A model generated the notes under the pieces. It saw only the letters and a list, made by a program, of their open reading frames with translations, was not told where the DNA came from and made no database searches. A DNA stretch of 64,000 nucleotides from Membranihabitans marinus (GTDB taxonomy: Bacteria > Bacteroidota > Bacteroidia > Chitinophagales > Saprospiraceae), in contig NZ_JAJQYA010000026.1 in NCBI RefSeq assembly GCF_021729155.1, forward strand, positions 1 through 64,000, written 5' to 3'. Shown here piece by piece: positions 25,615-35,400 of the stretch. Numbering within the stretch: position 1 is the stretch's first letter; the number at the start of each line of letters is the position of its first letter. The position numbers and the translations under genes are program-made.

Positions 25615-27078
25615 ATGTACGACTTTGTAAAATTAAAAATCAAATGTTTGTCCTTAGATCAATTAAGAGATGTTCGAAATATTGAATCAAAGGAAAGTGA
25701 TATCAATGGAAAACTTAAGTTCAAGTACTTTAATTTCGATATAACGTATTCTGAACGAAATGGAGATATCGTATTAAAAGGATCTATCCATAAATATTGG
25801 AACTACATAAATGGGAGAGGTTACCAAAATTATAATGACTTCAATATGATGCAAGCCTACCACGCATTTATACATCTAAGTAGTAATTTTGGCGTTGGAC
25901 TAAAAGATATGACACCCGAGAACCGAGAGACTGCGGTAAATCTAAGAGTAAGTATATCGCCAACGGAAATAATTAAGGATAACATTGTTTGCAATAGGCA
26001 ATCTTTAAAAAAGGATACATTAGAAAATTTTGAAAATGGAGTACTAGGGCAATTGCGAGCCATGTGGAAAAGTACATACAGAATAAAGATGTACGATAAA
26101 GGAAAGGAGAGCGGGATATCTGGTTTTATATTCAGATTTGAAGTTCATGAGGATAGGACTAGTAGAATCAATACCATCAATTACGTACATGATTTATTTG
26201 TTAGGCATAATGTTGACAAAATAACCAAACATCTATTAGAGCAACTTAATGACTGCCTGATAGTGGACACATTCAATCCTGATAATATTACGGACGAAAA
26301 GGATGCAAAACTACTATTACAATATACTAATAGTAAGTTTTGGTCAAAATTGAGAGATGGAGAGAGGAAGACTTACGGTCGAACATGGAACAAGGCACAC
26401 AAGTTGTTCGAGAAATACGGACTACTAAAAATAAGAAAGGAATTAACTAGCAAGGCGATACAGAAGATAAAAGAACTTACTAAAGAATTGCCATCAGTTG
26501 ATCAATTAAACAAGGATTCTGACTCTAAAATGTCCCGATCTACTCGAATTTTAGATATAGATTCCAGTACTGAAAACAAGGTTTGCAATCATAGTAATTT
26601 CACCCCTCCAATATCGCATAAAAAATGTATTAAAATGTCATCTGTTTTAGAGCCTGTACAACTTCAAAAAGAGCCTAATAATAGAAGTAGCTGCAGACCT
26701 TTCAAATACAAGGGGTTAAGGGTTGAAATGTCCCGATATAAACATAGTATAGTAGTAGATCGGGACATATGCCTTTCTAGTACACTAGATATAACCCATC
26801 AAAAAAGGGGTTCAAAGTTCATTTCTGAGAAGACAGTAAATGGTCTCCGGATCAGCAATCCAAATGAACACAAAAGACTGGTTAAAAAATACCTGCCTAA
26901 TGGAGTTAAAAACCTATCAAATGATACAATAGATTATCGGATTGCCCACAATGCAAGAAATGAATTTCATAACCCCAGAACAAGGAAAAGAAAAAAGATT
27001 CAGAGATTAAGAGAATCTAATCTTCTATTCCCTATTCAAGAAGTTGTTTCAAATCCAGAGTATAGAAAAATAATCTAA
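25615..27078 (+). CDS. Replication initiator-like protein (phage/plasmid gene II/CRI type)
   Basis: 487 residues. The N-terminal ~250 residues (MYDFVKLKIKCLSLDQL, KFKYFNFDITYSERNGDIVLKG, then FRFEVHEDRTSRI) resemble replication proteins of filamentous phages and small Bacteroidota plasmids (gene II / CRI family), which nick DNA to start rolling-circle replication. The C-terminal half is basic and looks disordered. The catalytic Tyr cannot be assigned by eye. Its presence means the element may replicate after excision. Alternatives are another DNA-binding mobilisation protein. Family call is by pattern, moderate confidence. Confidence 0.6.
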   Translation: MYDFVKLKIKCLSLDQLRDVRNIESKESDINGKLKFKYFNFDITYSERNGDIVLKGSIHKYWNYINGRGYQNYNDFNMMQAYHAFIHLSSNFGVGLKDMTPENRETAVNLRVSISPTEIIKDNIVCNRQSLKKDTLENFENGVLGQLRAMWKSTYRIKMYDKGKESGISGFIFRFEVHEDRTSRINTINYVHDLFVRHNVDKITKHLLEQLNDCLIVDTFNPDNITDEKDAKLLLQYTNSKFWSKLRDGERKTYGRTWNKAHKLFEKYGLLKIRKELTSKAIQKIKELTKELPSVDQLNKDSDSKMSRSTRILDIDSSTENKVCNHSNFTPPISHKKCIKMSSVLEPVQLQKEPNNRSSCRPFKYKGLRVEMSRYKHSIVVDRDICLSSTLDITHQKRGSKFISEKTVNGLRISNPNEHKRLVKKYLPNGVKNLSNDTIDYRIAHNARNEFHNPRTRKRKKIQRLRESNLLFPIQEVVSNPEYRKII

Positions 27079-27103
27079 TGTAAAACGAGATCAAAACGAG
27101 AAA

Positions 27104-27559
27104 TTAAAGATGTGGGGCGTTCAATCGCTCACAGCCATCAATATACTTTCTCCAAACCTTCGCCAACTTGACGATAAACTCAGATTGATAATTCAGAACT
27201 CCAATTCTACTAATTAAATGATCATTTAGCGGCTGATCTCTAGTCTCCGGACTATTCAAATAAATATCCAATACCTCGTTATTTCCTTGAACTATATCGG
27301 ATGGGTGGTACATTTGGAATAAAGAATTAATTACATTCTCTAAGTCTTCCAACATCGCAGCTCCATTGTCTTTGTCGGTTATGGAATCTGAACTACTCAC
27401 TTGATTAGGTGTACTAGGACTTACAGAGTCCTGCACAAACTTATTTTCTTTTTGCATATCGGAAACGTTTGTAAAAGAGGTTGCCGTTAGGGCTGCAAAA
27501 ATGTTCAAGGAACAGATTCTACACACCTTTCGGATAGTGTTACCCATAGGCAACCACAT
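27104..27559 (-). CDS. Unknown protein of the integrative element, possible exported
   Basis: 151 residues. Residues 1-30 (GNTIRKVCRICSLNIFAALTATSF) resemble a signal peptide, followed by a Ser-rich linker (SVSPSTPNQVSSSDS) and a mostly helical C-terminal half ending WRKYIDGCERLNAPHL. No family recognised. It converges on the Rep-like gene with a 25-base gap. Position within the element suggests a role in its maintenance or host interaction, but nothing specific can be said. Confidence 0.55.
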   Translation of the reverse strand: MWLPMGNTIRKVCRICSLNIFAALTATSFTNVSDMQKENKFVQDSVSPSTPNQVSSSDSITDKDNGAAMLEDLENVINSLFQMYHPSDIVQGNNEVLDIYLNSPETRDQPLNDHLISRIGVLNYQSEFIVKLAKVWRKYIDGCERLNAPHL

Positions 27560-28246
27560 ATTTTAAATAATAAATTTTTCGGATAACAAGATTACCCTTA
27601 AACATTTCTGCATACAAAAACATAATACATTCAGTCTTAAAATAAGAGGATTTGAGCGAATTTAATTGAAAATGTATATAATTAGGATGGTTCAGGAAGT
27701 AAACAGCCGACACGGTTCAGATATGGGGCGATTTAATTAAAATGCGAGTATTACCAACGGTATAGATAAAGTCAACCACTAGTATAAACGCATAGTGGAA
27801 TGTTATCTTAATCAATTCAACAAGGGATATTGCACGAATGGAAACGGCACGAAACGGCATAGTAGTAGCTATTCTATCTAATAAGAGGATGCCGGTACGC
27901 ATATTTCCACAGCGTGATAGGACCGCCAACATTTTTAAAGTGGGAATTCTTACCTTGGGTTATTGTAAGATCGAAACGGGAAATACCGAAACTAGACTAG
28001 TAGAGGTTTCTATGGTTAGGAATTAGTAACCCATTTTATTAGGACCAACGCAAATTTGCGCCCGTTAACCATTGCCCACCTGCATAAACATAAATTGAAT
28101 ATCGAAGCCGTATTTACGGCCTTGAGAATTTATTTCTATAATATATATACAAATAATCGAAAAATATCGTTATTTATCTTATATTGGTTGTAGCAGAACT
28201 GCAAAAATAAATTTACAATAAAACGGATTGGGGTGTCCTCGGTCGG
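27560..28246. other. ~690-bp region without a supported gene
   Basis: Two short overlapping frames on opposite strands (27717-27932 and 27838-28026) cover the same bases and neither has a family match or good start context. The rest is AT-rich. It may hold the origin or a regulatory RNA of the element, but I see no specific signal. Confidence 0.4.
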
Positions 28247-28278
28247 CAAAAAGGTTGAGTATATACTCAACCTTTTTG
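28247..28278. terminator. Perfect 32-bp palindrome, bidirectional terminator
   Basis: Arms CAAAAAGGTTGAGTAT and ATACTCAACCTTTTTG are exact reverse complements with no spacer. T-runs occur on both strands. It lies 4 bases past the stop of the DUF3800 gene, so it should terminate that transcript. Confidence 0.8.
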
Positions 28279-28281
28279 TTT

Positions 28282-29013
28282 TTAAGGAAAAATCTTAAGC
28301 CCATAATTTGAACCATTCCTACTATAGAATTTATTTTTAAAAAGATCAAATGAACTATTTGTATTAGTTGGATTTATAACATGTTTTGCAATAGGATAAG
28401 CTAATAGATCAGACAATTGCAAACCATTAATATTATCCTTTTTAGATTGAAAGTATGGTTTAAACAACTTTGATTGAAATCTATCAAATGTAACATATTG
28501 AGTTCCATTGTAATATAGATTGGACATATGACTCAATAATTTATCATTTTCCTTTTTCCCTCTTTTTTCAATGCATACATGCACCTCTTCACAACCTCCT
28601 CTTTGATCTAGATAATAAATCACTCGTTCATAAATAAAAGATAATGATATATCATATACATCAAAATATTGTTGCCCGTATTTGTGTACATATCTTTCCT
28701 TTTGGATTACAGAAGAAAAAATTGTATAATTAAAATGAGTAATTATAGAATTTAAATGCTGGTAAAAGTCAAATTTCATGTTTTTGTCGAACAATATTTC
28801 AAAGTGATTTTCACACCTTCTTATATCCCTTGAATGTAAAACAATATCTTCATTTCCCCAAAAACGATACTTTAAATTCTTAAAATGTTGGTTAATTTCA
28901 TTATAATCTTCATCCGAAATCAATACCCCACAAAGAACAAAAACAGGAAATTTTGGGTCAATATTCCGAAGGCCATGATCCCCACTTTCGTCTAAAAACA
29001 AATAATAATTCAT
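28282..29013 (-). CDS. DUF3800 domain protein
   Basis: 243 residues starting YYLFLDESGDHGLRNID, the N-terminal signature of DUF3800, a family with an RNase H-like fold and conserved acidic residues (Asp8, Glu9 here). The later GLQLSDLLAYPIAKH block with its conserved Asp is also typical. DUF3800 genes are common in phages, mobile elements and defence islands; the biochemical role is unproven, with nuclease activity suspected. It is the last gene before the right att site and has its own terminator. A GATTACT/AGTAATC hairpin (29043-29059) just upstream of its start is a possible operator. Confidence 0.9.
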   Translation of the reverse strand: MNYYLFLDESGDHGLRNIDPKFPVFVLCGVLISDEDYNEINQHFKNLKYRFWGNEDIVLHSRDIRRCENHFEILFDKNMKFDFYQHLNSIITHFNYTIFSSVIQKERYVHKYGQQYFDVYDISLSFIYERVIYYLDQRGGCEEVHVCIEKRGKKENDKLLSHMSNLYYNGTQYVTFDRFQSKLFKPYFQSKKDNINGLQLSDLLAYPIAKHVINPTNTNSSFDLFKNKFYSRNGSNYGLKIFP

Positions 29014-29397
29014 ACTTACATCTTTTTTTATTCAAATTTCCTGATTACTCGTAGTAATCAAGTCAACAACCCGAAGTAATTAAAACTTCAATTATTCAGC
29101 AATTACAAGTTGTAACTACTTTGGAAGGATACTTTAAAATAAAGAAATGATTTCTGAATTTTACCCATGCATTTTCTATTGTCTGATGTTCGAGTCCACG
29201 CAAAAACTTATTAAGAACTGATACTTGAAATAATCCCATTATTGAAAATTTGTAGCCTTTGAAATATTCAATGCCTCATTTGATCATCAAAAAACAATTC
29301 AATCACATGAAGTCTATTACTCTCAAATATAGTTTTCAGGTATGAGTCTATAAAATTTCAAAGATAGAAATATTGCAAAAGAGGTTAATATATGGGG
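29014..29397. other. Intergenic region at the right end of the element
   Basis: AT-rich, no ORF. The hairpin GATTACT-CGT-AGTAATC at 29043-29059 lies about 30 bases upstream of the DUF3800 start and could be an operator or part of the promoter. Nothing else is recognised. Confidence 0.45.
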
Positions 29398-29424
29398 AAA
29401 AACAACACTCAAAACAACACTCAA
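29398..29424. repeat. 27-bp repeat at right end of element (copy 2)
   Basis: Exact match to 22759-22785, two tandem AACAACACTCAA words. It overlaps the start of the right att repeat by seven bases. Candidate arm-type integrase site. Confidence 0.65.
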
Positions 29425-29490
29425 CGCAAACAAAAAAAGGTATTTCATTGATTAACAACGAAATACCTTTAAAAATGGAGGTCGCGGGCG
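29418..29490. repeat. Right attachment repeat (att), overlapping tRNA-Cys
   Basis: 73 bases aligned with 22548-22620. The core GGAGGTCGCGGGCG is the 3' end of the tRNA gene, which stays intact on this side, as is usual for tRNA-targeting integrases. Confidence 0.88.
29436..29470 (-). terminator. Terminator of tRNA-Cys
   Basis: Stem AAAGGTATTTC/GAAATACCTTT, 6 bases past the tRNA 3' end on the minus strand and followed there by a run of seven T. A worn copy lies in the left att repeat. Confidence 0.8.
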
Positions 29491-29549
29491 GATTCGAACC
29501 GCCGTACAAGGTTTTGCAGACCTCTGCCTAGCCACTCGGCCACGCGACC
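29476..29549 (-). tRNA. tRNA-Cys (GCA)
   Basis: 74 bases with encoded CCA. Acceptor stem GGTCGCG/CGCGACC, anticodon loop CTGCAAA giving anticodon GCA, T-arm GGCGG-TTCGAAT-CCGCC, discriminator base T. D-arm GCCG...CGGC-like pairing is present with an AGTGGCTA loop. All arms form. It is the integration target of the adjacent element. Confidence 0.97.
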
Positions 29550-29721
29550 ATAGATAAAAATTGGAATGCAAATATAATATAAAGTCTGTATTAAAACGAA
29601 ATTATCTATATTATCTTTTACAGTAAAAATTCACTTAACCGCTCCACCATCCATTCCCACTAAAAATTCTTTATCCCCCAAACCATTCCTCAACCAATTA
29701 ACTGCCCCATCTAAAACCATG

Positions 29722-30378
29722 TCAAAGGCCTTCAACATTCCACTCTCTAAAAAACTGATCTAGATATTGCTCCAAAAACACATGTCTCTCTTCAGCCAAT
29801 AAACGCCCCGTTTCGGTATTCATCTGATCTTTGAGCCGCAATAACTTATCGTAGAAATGATGGATGGTCGGCGCTGTAGAACCGCGATATTCCTCCTTGC
29901 TTTGGTGACGAACAATGGGAATCCTCGGATCGTACAAAGGTCTATTCCTATACCCCCCATAATTAAATGCCCTCGCTATACCTATGGCCCCTATAGCATC
30001 TAATCTATCGGCATCTTGGACAATTTGCAAAGCCATAGACTTGTCAATGTCTCGCTCCAAACTCGATCGATAAGAAATATTTTTAATAATATACAACACC
30101 TCTTCCCGAACAGAAGGGGCAACATCAATAGAGGACAAAAAAGTAGACGTCTTCTCAATCGCTATATCTTCATTGCCATTGTGAAACTTGGCGTCGGCAA
30201 TATCGTGCAATAATGCCCCTAAATCCACAGCTATATTCTGGTACTGTTCTCGGTCCGCAATATAAGACGACAACTTCCACACCCGTTCCACATGCCAGAA
30301 ATCATGTCCACTTTCAGCCTCAGCCAACTCAGACTTGACATAGGATACCGTATGGTCCAGAATATTTTCAACTTCCAT
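29722..30378 (-). CDS. HD-domain phosphohydrolase
   Basis: 218 residues. The metal-binding HD signature is complete: His in GHDFWHVERVW, the HD pair in LGALLHDIADAKF, and Asp in VQDADRLDAIGAIGIARAF. This arrangement matches the YpgQ/YedJ-like group of predicted nucleotide phosphohydrolases or pyrophosphatases. The substrate is unknown. It is the third gene of a compact minus-strand operon after greA and the HIT gene, separated by 23 bases. Cytoplasmic; no signal or membrane segment. Confidence 0.92.
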   Translation of the reverse strand: MEVENILDHTVSYVKSELAEAESGHDFWHVERVWKLSSYIADREQYQNIAVDLGALLHDIADAKFHNGNEDIAIEKTSTFLSSIDVAPSVREEVLYIIKNISYRSSLERDIDKSMALQIVQDADRLDAIGAIGIARAFNYGGYRNRPLYDPRIPIVRHQSKEEYRGSTAPTIHHFYDKLLRLKDQMNTETGRLLAEERHVFLEQYLDQFFREWNVEGL

Positions 30379-30401
30379 CTTTTTAATTTCTTCTGCCTTT
30401 A

Positions 30402-30797
30402 TTACTGAAAAGCGGACTGAATCTCATCGGCAACAGCCTGAAACTCTGACGAGGTCAATTTGAGCTTGTCTTTTTTAAAATCCATGTCGTATATAGAATA
30501 GATAGGTATGAGGTGGATGTGAGCATGAGGCACTTCGAGACCAATGACGGTCATACCAATACGCTCACAAGGAATAACAGACTCAATGGCCTTTCCTACC
30601 TTTTTGGCAAACACCATTAAATCCCCCAACAAATTGTCGTCGAGATCAAATAAATAATCCGTCTCCTGCTTTGGAATAACCAAAGTATGGCCTTTTACCA
30701 AGGGATTGATATCCAAAAAAGCCAAAAATCGGTCATCTTCAGCAACCTTGTAAGCCGGTATGTCCCCTTGAACTATTTTAGTAAAAATAGAGCTCAT
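30402..30797 (-). CDS. HIT-family protein
   Basis: 131 residues from the ATG at 30797; the longer frame reaches into greA and is not used. It begins SSIFTKIVQGDIPAYKVAED, typical of the family, and carries the catalytic triad motif HAHIHLIPI. HIT proteins hydrolyse nucleotide-phosphoramidate or dinucleoside polyphosphates. The start lies one base past the greA stop, so translation is probably coupled. Confidence 0.95.
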   Translation of the reverse strand: MSSIFTKIVQGDIPAYKVAEDDRFLAFLDINPLVKGHTLVIPKQETDYLFDLDDNLLGDLMVFAKKVGKAIESVIPCERIGMTVIGLEVPHAHIHLIPIYSIYDMDFKKDKLKLTSSEFQAVADEIQSAFQ

Positions 30798-30798
30798 A

Positions 30799-31275
30799 TT
30801 ATTTGATTCTAATATCCATGATCTCAAATTGAATAATGCCACCAGGAGTTTGAATTGCTGCAATTTCACCCACTCTCTTGCCCAACAATCCTTTTCCAAT
30901 CGGCGATGTCACAGAAATTTTCTTAGCCTTAAGGTCAGCTTCAGATTCTCCAACTAAAGTGTACTCAATAGTCTTATTTACCTTAAGATTCTTCAGTTTC
31001 ACCGTCGTTAAAATATTGCACTTATCGGTATTAATCTGCGAAGAATCGACAATTCTGGCATGAGCCAATTGCTTTTCCAATTCGTTGATCTTCATCTCCA
31101 ATAGACCTTGAGCGTCTTTGGCCGCATCGTATTCAGCATTTTCAGAAAGATCACCCTTGTCTCTGGCTTCTGCTATGGCAGCCGCCGCTTCTTGTCGGCC
31201 CCTGGTTTTTTTGTCATCTAATTCTGCGCGAAGCTTATCATAACCTTCCTGCGTTAAATAGGTTGTTCCAGACAT
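30799..31275 (-). CDS. greA: Transcription elongation factor GreA
   Basis: 158 residues. The N-terminal coiled coil (YLTQEGYDKLRAELDDKKTRGRQEAAAAIAEARDKGDLSENAEYDA region) ends in the conserved GDLSENAEYDAAK tip, whose acidic residues reach the polymerase active site. The C-terminal FKBP-like domain contains SPIGKGLLGKRVGE. Length and motifs are standard. It rescues backtracked RNA polymerase by stimulating transcript cleavage. First gene of an operon with the HIT and HD genes. Confidence 0.98.
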   Translation of the reverse strand: MSGTTYLTQEGYDKLRAELDDKKTRGRQEAAAAIAEARDKGDLSENAEYDAAKDAQGLLEMKINELEKQLAHARIVDSSQINTDKCNILTTVKLKNLKVNKTIEYTLVGESEADLKAKKISVTSPIGKGLLGKRVGEIAAIQTPGGIIQFEIMDIRIK

Positions 31276-31396
31276 ATCTAATTATTTTATATAGTGAAAC
31301 CTCTCCCCTTTTTGCGGACTATTCATCTGCAAAAGAGTCGAGGTAAAATGTATTTTGAATTAATCTAATCTATTAAATGTAAAAATACGAAATTTA

Positions 31397-32446
31397 TTAT
31401 ATGTTAAGTCGTAAAGATAGATTATGTGTACCATTCCATGGACTAGTGGTTCGATAGGCATAGTCAATACCCAGTTTTTTGCCTTGATTTTTCCCAAAAG
31501 GAATATCTACACCCATTCCAGCACTCAAACCAGTATACACCGATCCAGCCGAAGCTCCCGTCGCAGTATTTCCAACTTCGACCTTATAGGCCGTCCGGAG
31601 AAATAAAAGGTCTTTATACCCATATTCTAGCCCTAATCCCACTTCATCCTTTGAAAATGAATTGGAGGTGAAATTCCCAACAAAACTAAATCGATTGACC
31701 GTTAACCAATACAGATCATATGACATGCCAATATTTAGTTGAGAGGGCAATTCAAAACTAGCAGCTCGCTGATCGTAAGTCAATTCATAAGACACTTGTC
31801 CATCGGGATTTTCCGCTCGTGTGGTCAAACCTTCCCCGCCAAATTTCATTGGCGTGCCTACGTTGCGAATACTGACACCGAACTTAAAATTGTCCTGTGG
31901 TCCATTGACATATTGCACTCCAGCATCGATGGCCACACCTAAGGCACTGAGATCGGCCGTACTCTCAGAGATCACTCTCAAAGCCACACCCACCGATATT
32001 TTATTTTCGTACGTATAAGAATAACCGATTCCGAGGTTAAAAAAATTCGGAGAATAGGTCGCCCCAATTCCGTCGGGTTGATCGGTAGTCGTCACTTCAA
32101 TGGCACCAAAATCCATGGCCGTCAAACTAATGGCCAATACGCTCTTGCCCATTCGCTGAGCCACTCCCAATGCATTGATATTGATATCCGTGCCTACAAG
32201 ATACTTGGTATGGCCCATCAGGATATCGGTTTGATTTACACCAGACAGACCTGCCACATTGAGATTCATAGACTCTAAGCCCTTGATCATGGCCGTGGCA
32301 ATATTGTTCATACCTGCGCTCTTGGCCCATGGAATCAACAACAACTCAGCAGCACCTGCCTCACCCTGTCGATCGGGATTACCCGCATATCCATGGTTCA
32401 ATACCATCACCGAAAAAATAATATATAGAATACTCCTTAGTTTCAT
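31397..32446 (-). CDS. PorV/PorQ-family outer-membrane protein
   Basis: 349 residues with a signal peptide (1-21, ending GYAG). The mature start GEAGAAELLLIPWAKSAGMNNIATA and later GHTKYLVGTDININALGVA match PorV/PorQ-like outer-membrane beta-barrels of Bacteroidota, in which PorV serves as a shuttle for type IX secretion cargo. It follows the 1313-residue secreted protein by 13 bases, and a TonB receptor is first in the operon, so the three probably act as one outer-membrane system. It is likely not the housekeeping PorV, since the context is dedicated. Confidence 0.85.
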   Translation of the reverse strand: MKLRSILYIIFSVMVLNHGYAGNPDRQGEAGAAELLLIPWAKSAGMNNIATAMIKGLESMNLNVAGLSGVNQTDILMGHTKYLVGTDININALGVAQRMGKSVLAISLTAMDFGAIEVTTTDQPDGIGATYSPNFFNLGIGYSYTYENKISVGVALRVISESTADLSALGVAIDAGVQYVNGPQDNFKFGVSIRNVGTPMKFGGEGLTTRAENPDGQVSYELTYDQRAASFELPSQLNIGMSYDLYWLTVNRFSFVGNFTSNSFSKDEVGLGLEYGYKDLLFLRTAYKVEVGNTATGASAGSVYTGLSAGMGVDIPFGKNQGKKLGIDYAYRTTSPWNGTHNLSLRLNI

Positions 32447-32458
32447 TGGATACTGTTT

Positions 32459-35400
32459 TTATAACCCGCTTGGGTCAAATTTTCGATTAACCCCAAACCA
32501 TTTCAATGTTCTCTCTCCCAACTCATAGGCATTGACATGGATAATGTACAATCCACTGGCTATGGGTATTCCCTTACTGTTGTTGAGATCCCATTCCAAA
32601 GCCGGTGATACCTGCTTATACGATGTCCCCGGATTAATGCGACCGCTGTTGGACAAGGGTTGTTCATCTCGTTTGTATTGACGAATCAGTTTTCCATCCA
32701 AACTGTAGATAGTCACAATACACCTTGGAGGTAAATTGGTAATCTTTACCACATTGCTAAATTGAGTGGACTCATAACTGGAATAAGCAAAATAGGGATT
32801 GGGTACTACATTGATATCCCTTAGGGTAGAATCAACGCCTTCTTCCACCAAATCATTGGCTGCCACATTACTTAAATCAAATTCATAGGCTGGATGGCCA
32901 CGATTGATTTCAGTATCCTTATACACCGCATAAGGCCGATTCACTCTCAATTGAATCGTAGTCTCATTGGGAATTAATCCCTCTGCATAGGAAGTCATCG
33001 TTCCGTTGGTCAATGGGATCCCCGTCCACATAAACTGTTCAATAGCCCGAATTTTCGAAAGAAAACTAGTTCCGGGTAGAAGTCTTGTCCTAATTTCCGC
33101 ACATTCATCATAGGCAGAATTGGTCACATAGATATAATGTTGACCAAAGCTTTTGTAGACACTAGCATCGGGTTGACCATTTGGATAAATCAATTCACCA
33201 TCTGGATTCCACATCATGTCCCCGCCAATTTCACCTGCTGAACTCAATGTAGCATCGTTGACCTCACTGTATACCGAGTTTTCACCAAATAATATATTCA
33301 ACCTTTGGCCGGTTTCTACATCAATGGCATAACCGGGGAACCATCCCATACCAATGCCATCGCCATCGGGATCCGGCAGTCCATCGCCATTGTTATCTTC
33401 CTTCCCTACGGAAGGTGATCCTCGCATTTCCAAATTCAATGAATTGCCAATGGTTTTATAAACCCCTCCGAGGTCACTCTGATAATAATTAGGCAGAGCA
33501 GTTTCCAATACTGCACATCGCGACCACTTGGATTTATCGGAAGTAAATACAATATCTACATTATTCAGGGTTTCCAAGCTACTTCGTTCATGCATAATAC
33601 TAGAACCCGTAAAATTAAACCATCCTGGACTGAGATAGAATTCTTCAGAAGAGCGATAATCGGCCAAGTAAAATGGAAATAGACCGTTAAAACTCGTTCC
33701 GAATGCCTTGTTGGGGTCTAATTTATTGTCTATTTCTCCCAAATCTGTTTTTAAGTAATTGTAGAAAGGTTGAACGTCGTCTTCTACCCAACCCAACCAT
33801 GGATTGTTGTTGTCGCTAAAAATAATACTTCCTCCAATGACGCCACCATCTTCATCCTCAGTCTTACCTACTTGTTCTACTTGCCCTACGGTAATTGAAA
33901 AACCGTATTTTGACACCGCTTGCTCATTGAGTGCTTCAATACTTCGATCAGATACCAACACATCTTCGGGGTTATCGAGATTGATCAACTCCCATCTTGC
34001 ATCCGTATCCAAAACATCGTCTTCCATATTACTATCGACAAAGCGCAATAAATATTGACCATTTTGTACTTCCAAAGGATTGTATATATTTACTTCAATC
34101 GGTGCTCCACCTCGTTCGTATTTCAACTTTCCATCATAACTGCCGTCCATGATGGCATCACGGGTCTCTTGACTTATATTTAAATAGTTTTCCCCTGTCC
34201 CTTGACCGTCAACTTTGGTAATCTGAATTCCCGAACCATATTCAGCATTGGTCTTGGTATAGGTCAATGGCCTTGGCAACGCGGTATATACTTTAACATT
34301 CCGTCGTCCTGCCAAATAGGGATTTCTTTGCCCCACTCCGGTTTTGAAATCAAAGTCCTCATAATTGTTATACCCATAAGCTAGGGCCATAAAGTAATAT
34401 TTCTTGTGGTTGATCAAACTGCGATCTCCGCTAGAAAATTGATCTTCGGTTACCCGAAAGGTATGCCGCAATCCATTATTTTGGCCTAACACTTCGATGG
34501 TTGGTTCATATAATATTTCTCCCGGACTAGTCGGGTGAGGACTCGGTGCCCAATTGACGAGCTGATCGACATTGTTGGCCAAGTCGGTTTGAAATATCAA
34601 TCGAGCTTTTTCTGGATTATCAATTTCTGAAGCAGACACATCTGCATTGGCCAATTGATATACTTGATAACCTTCAAACACGTAGCTCTTCTCCATCTCT
34701 GGTAAAGAAATGGGAGCTTTAAGGTCGATCTCTAGGTATTCTTCTTTATAATTATTAGACGTAATATCGTTGGACAAAATCAATATCAATTCCTCATCCA
34801 ATTCCACTACATCGACGTCTGGTGCATCGGGACCATCGGTGATATCAAAACAGTTGTCGAATAATGCTTGTGCAGTTTCATCAGCCGCCAATAAAGGCTC
34901 GATGCTGGGACATGGATAATCCGTAATATCTGGAACCCAAACCACTCCAACGATCAATTCATTAACGGCCCCTGGATCCAATCGAAAAGGACCAGAAGCT
35001 TGAATGGTACGTCGATCACCAAAATTTAGATTGGCACTACACATAGACCATTCAGTAGAATTATTAGGGCGACCGGTAAAGGCGTAATCTATCGGTGTAC
35101 CACCGATTTCATAAGCATCACCTCCTTGGGTAAAAGGAGAACCATCCTTCCATGAACCGCTCATATAGCGATAGTATTCTTGAGCGATTTCTGGATCCGT
35201 CTGCGCATCTGGCCATTCACCTACTCCGCCATTGTTGTAATAAGTGAATGAGGACATCCCTATTTCCACATTATTTTCATCCAGTGGTCCTCTAAAATAA
35301 TCCACTCCCAACATAGGGATATCATTACAATAAGAATTGACTCCGTTACATTCACAACCTGTAATACCATCCACTTGATCTTCATTGTAAACAAAGGCCA

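Larger units (their letters stand above)
22548..29490. mobile_element. 6.9-kb integrative element in tRNA-Cys
   Basis: Bounded by 73-bp direct repeats whose core is the 3' end of tRNA-Cys. It carries, in order, a tyrosine integrase, iteron-like repeats, an excisionase-like HTH, an unknown protein, a filamentous-phage-type replication protein, an unknown protein (minus strand) and a DUF3800 protein (minus strand). No relaxase, capsid or secretion genes are present. That fits a small integrative mobilisable element or phage satellite. A 27-bp exact direct repeat with two AACAACACTCAA words lies inside both ends. Confidence 0.85.

Noticed and set aside
27717-28026. Two short overlapping frames inside the integrative element
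   Set aside because: Opposite strands over the same bases, weak starts, no recognisable domains.
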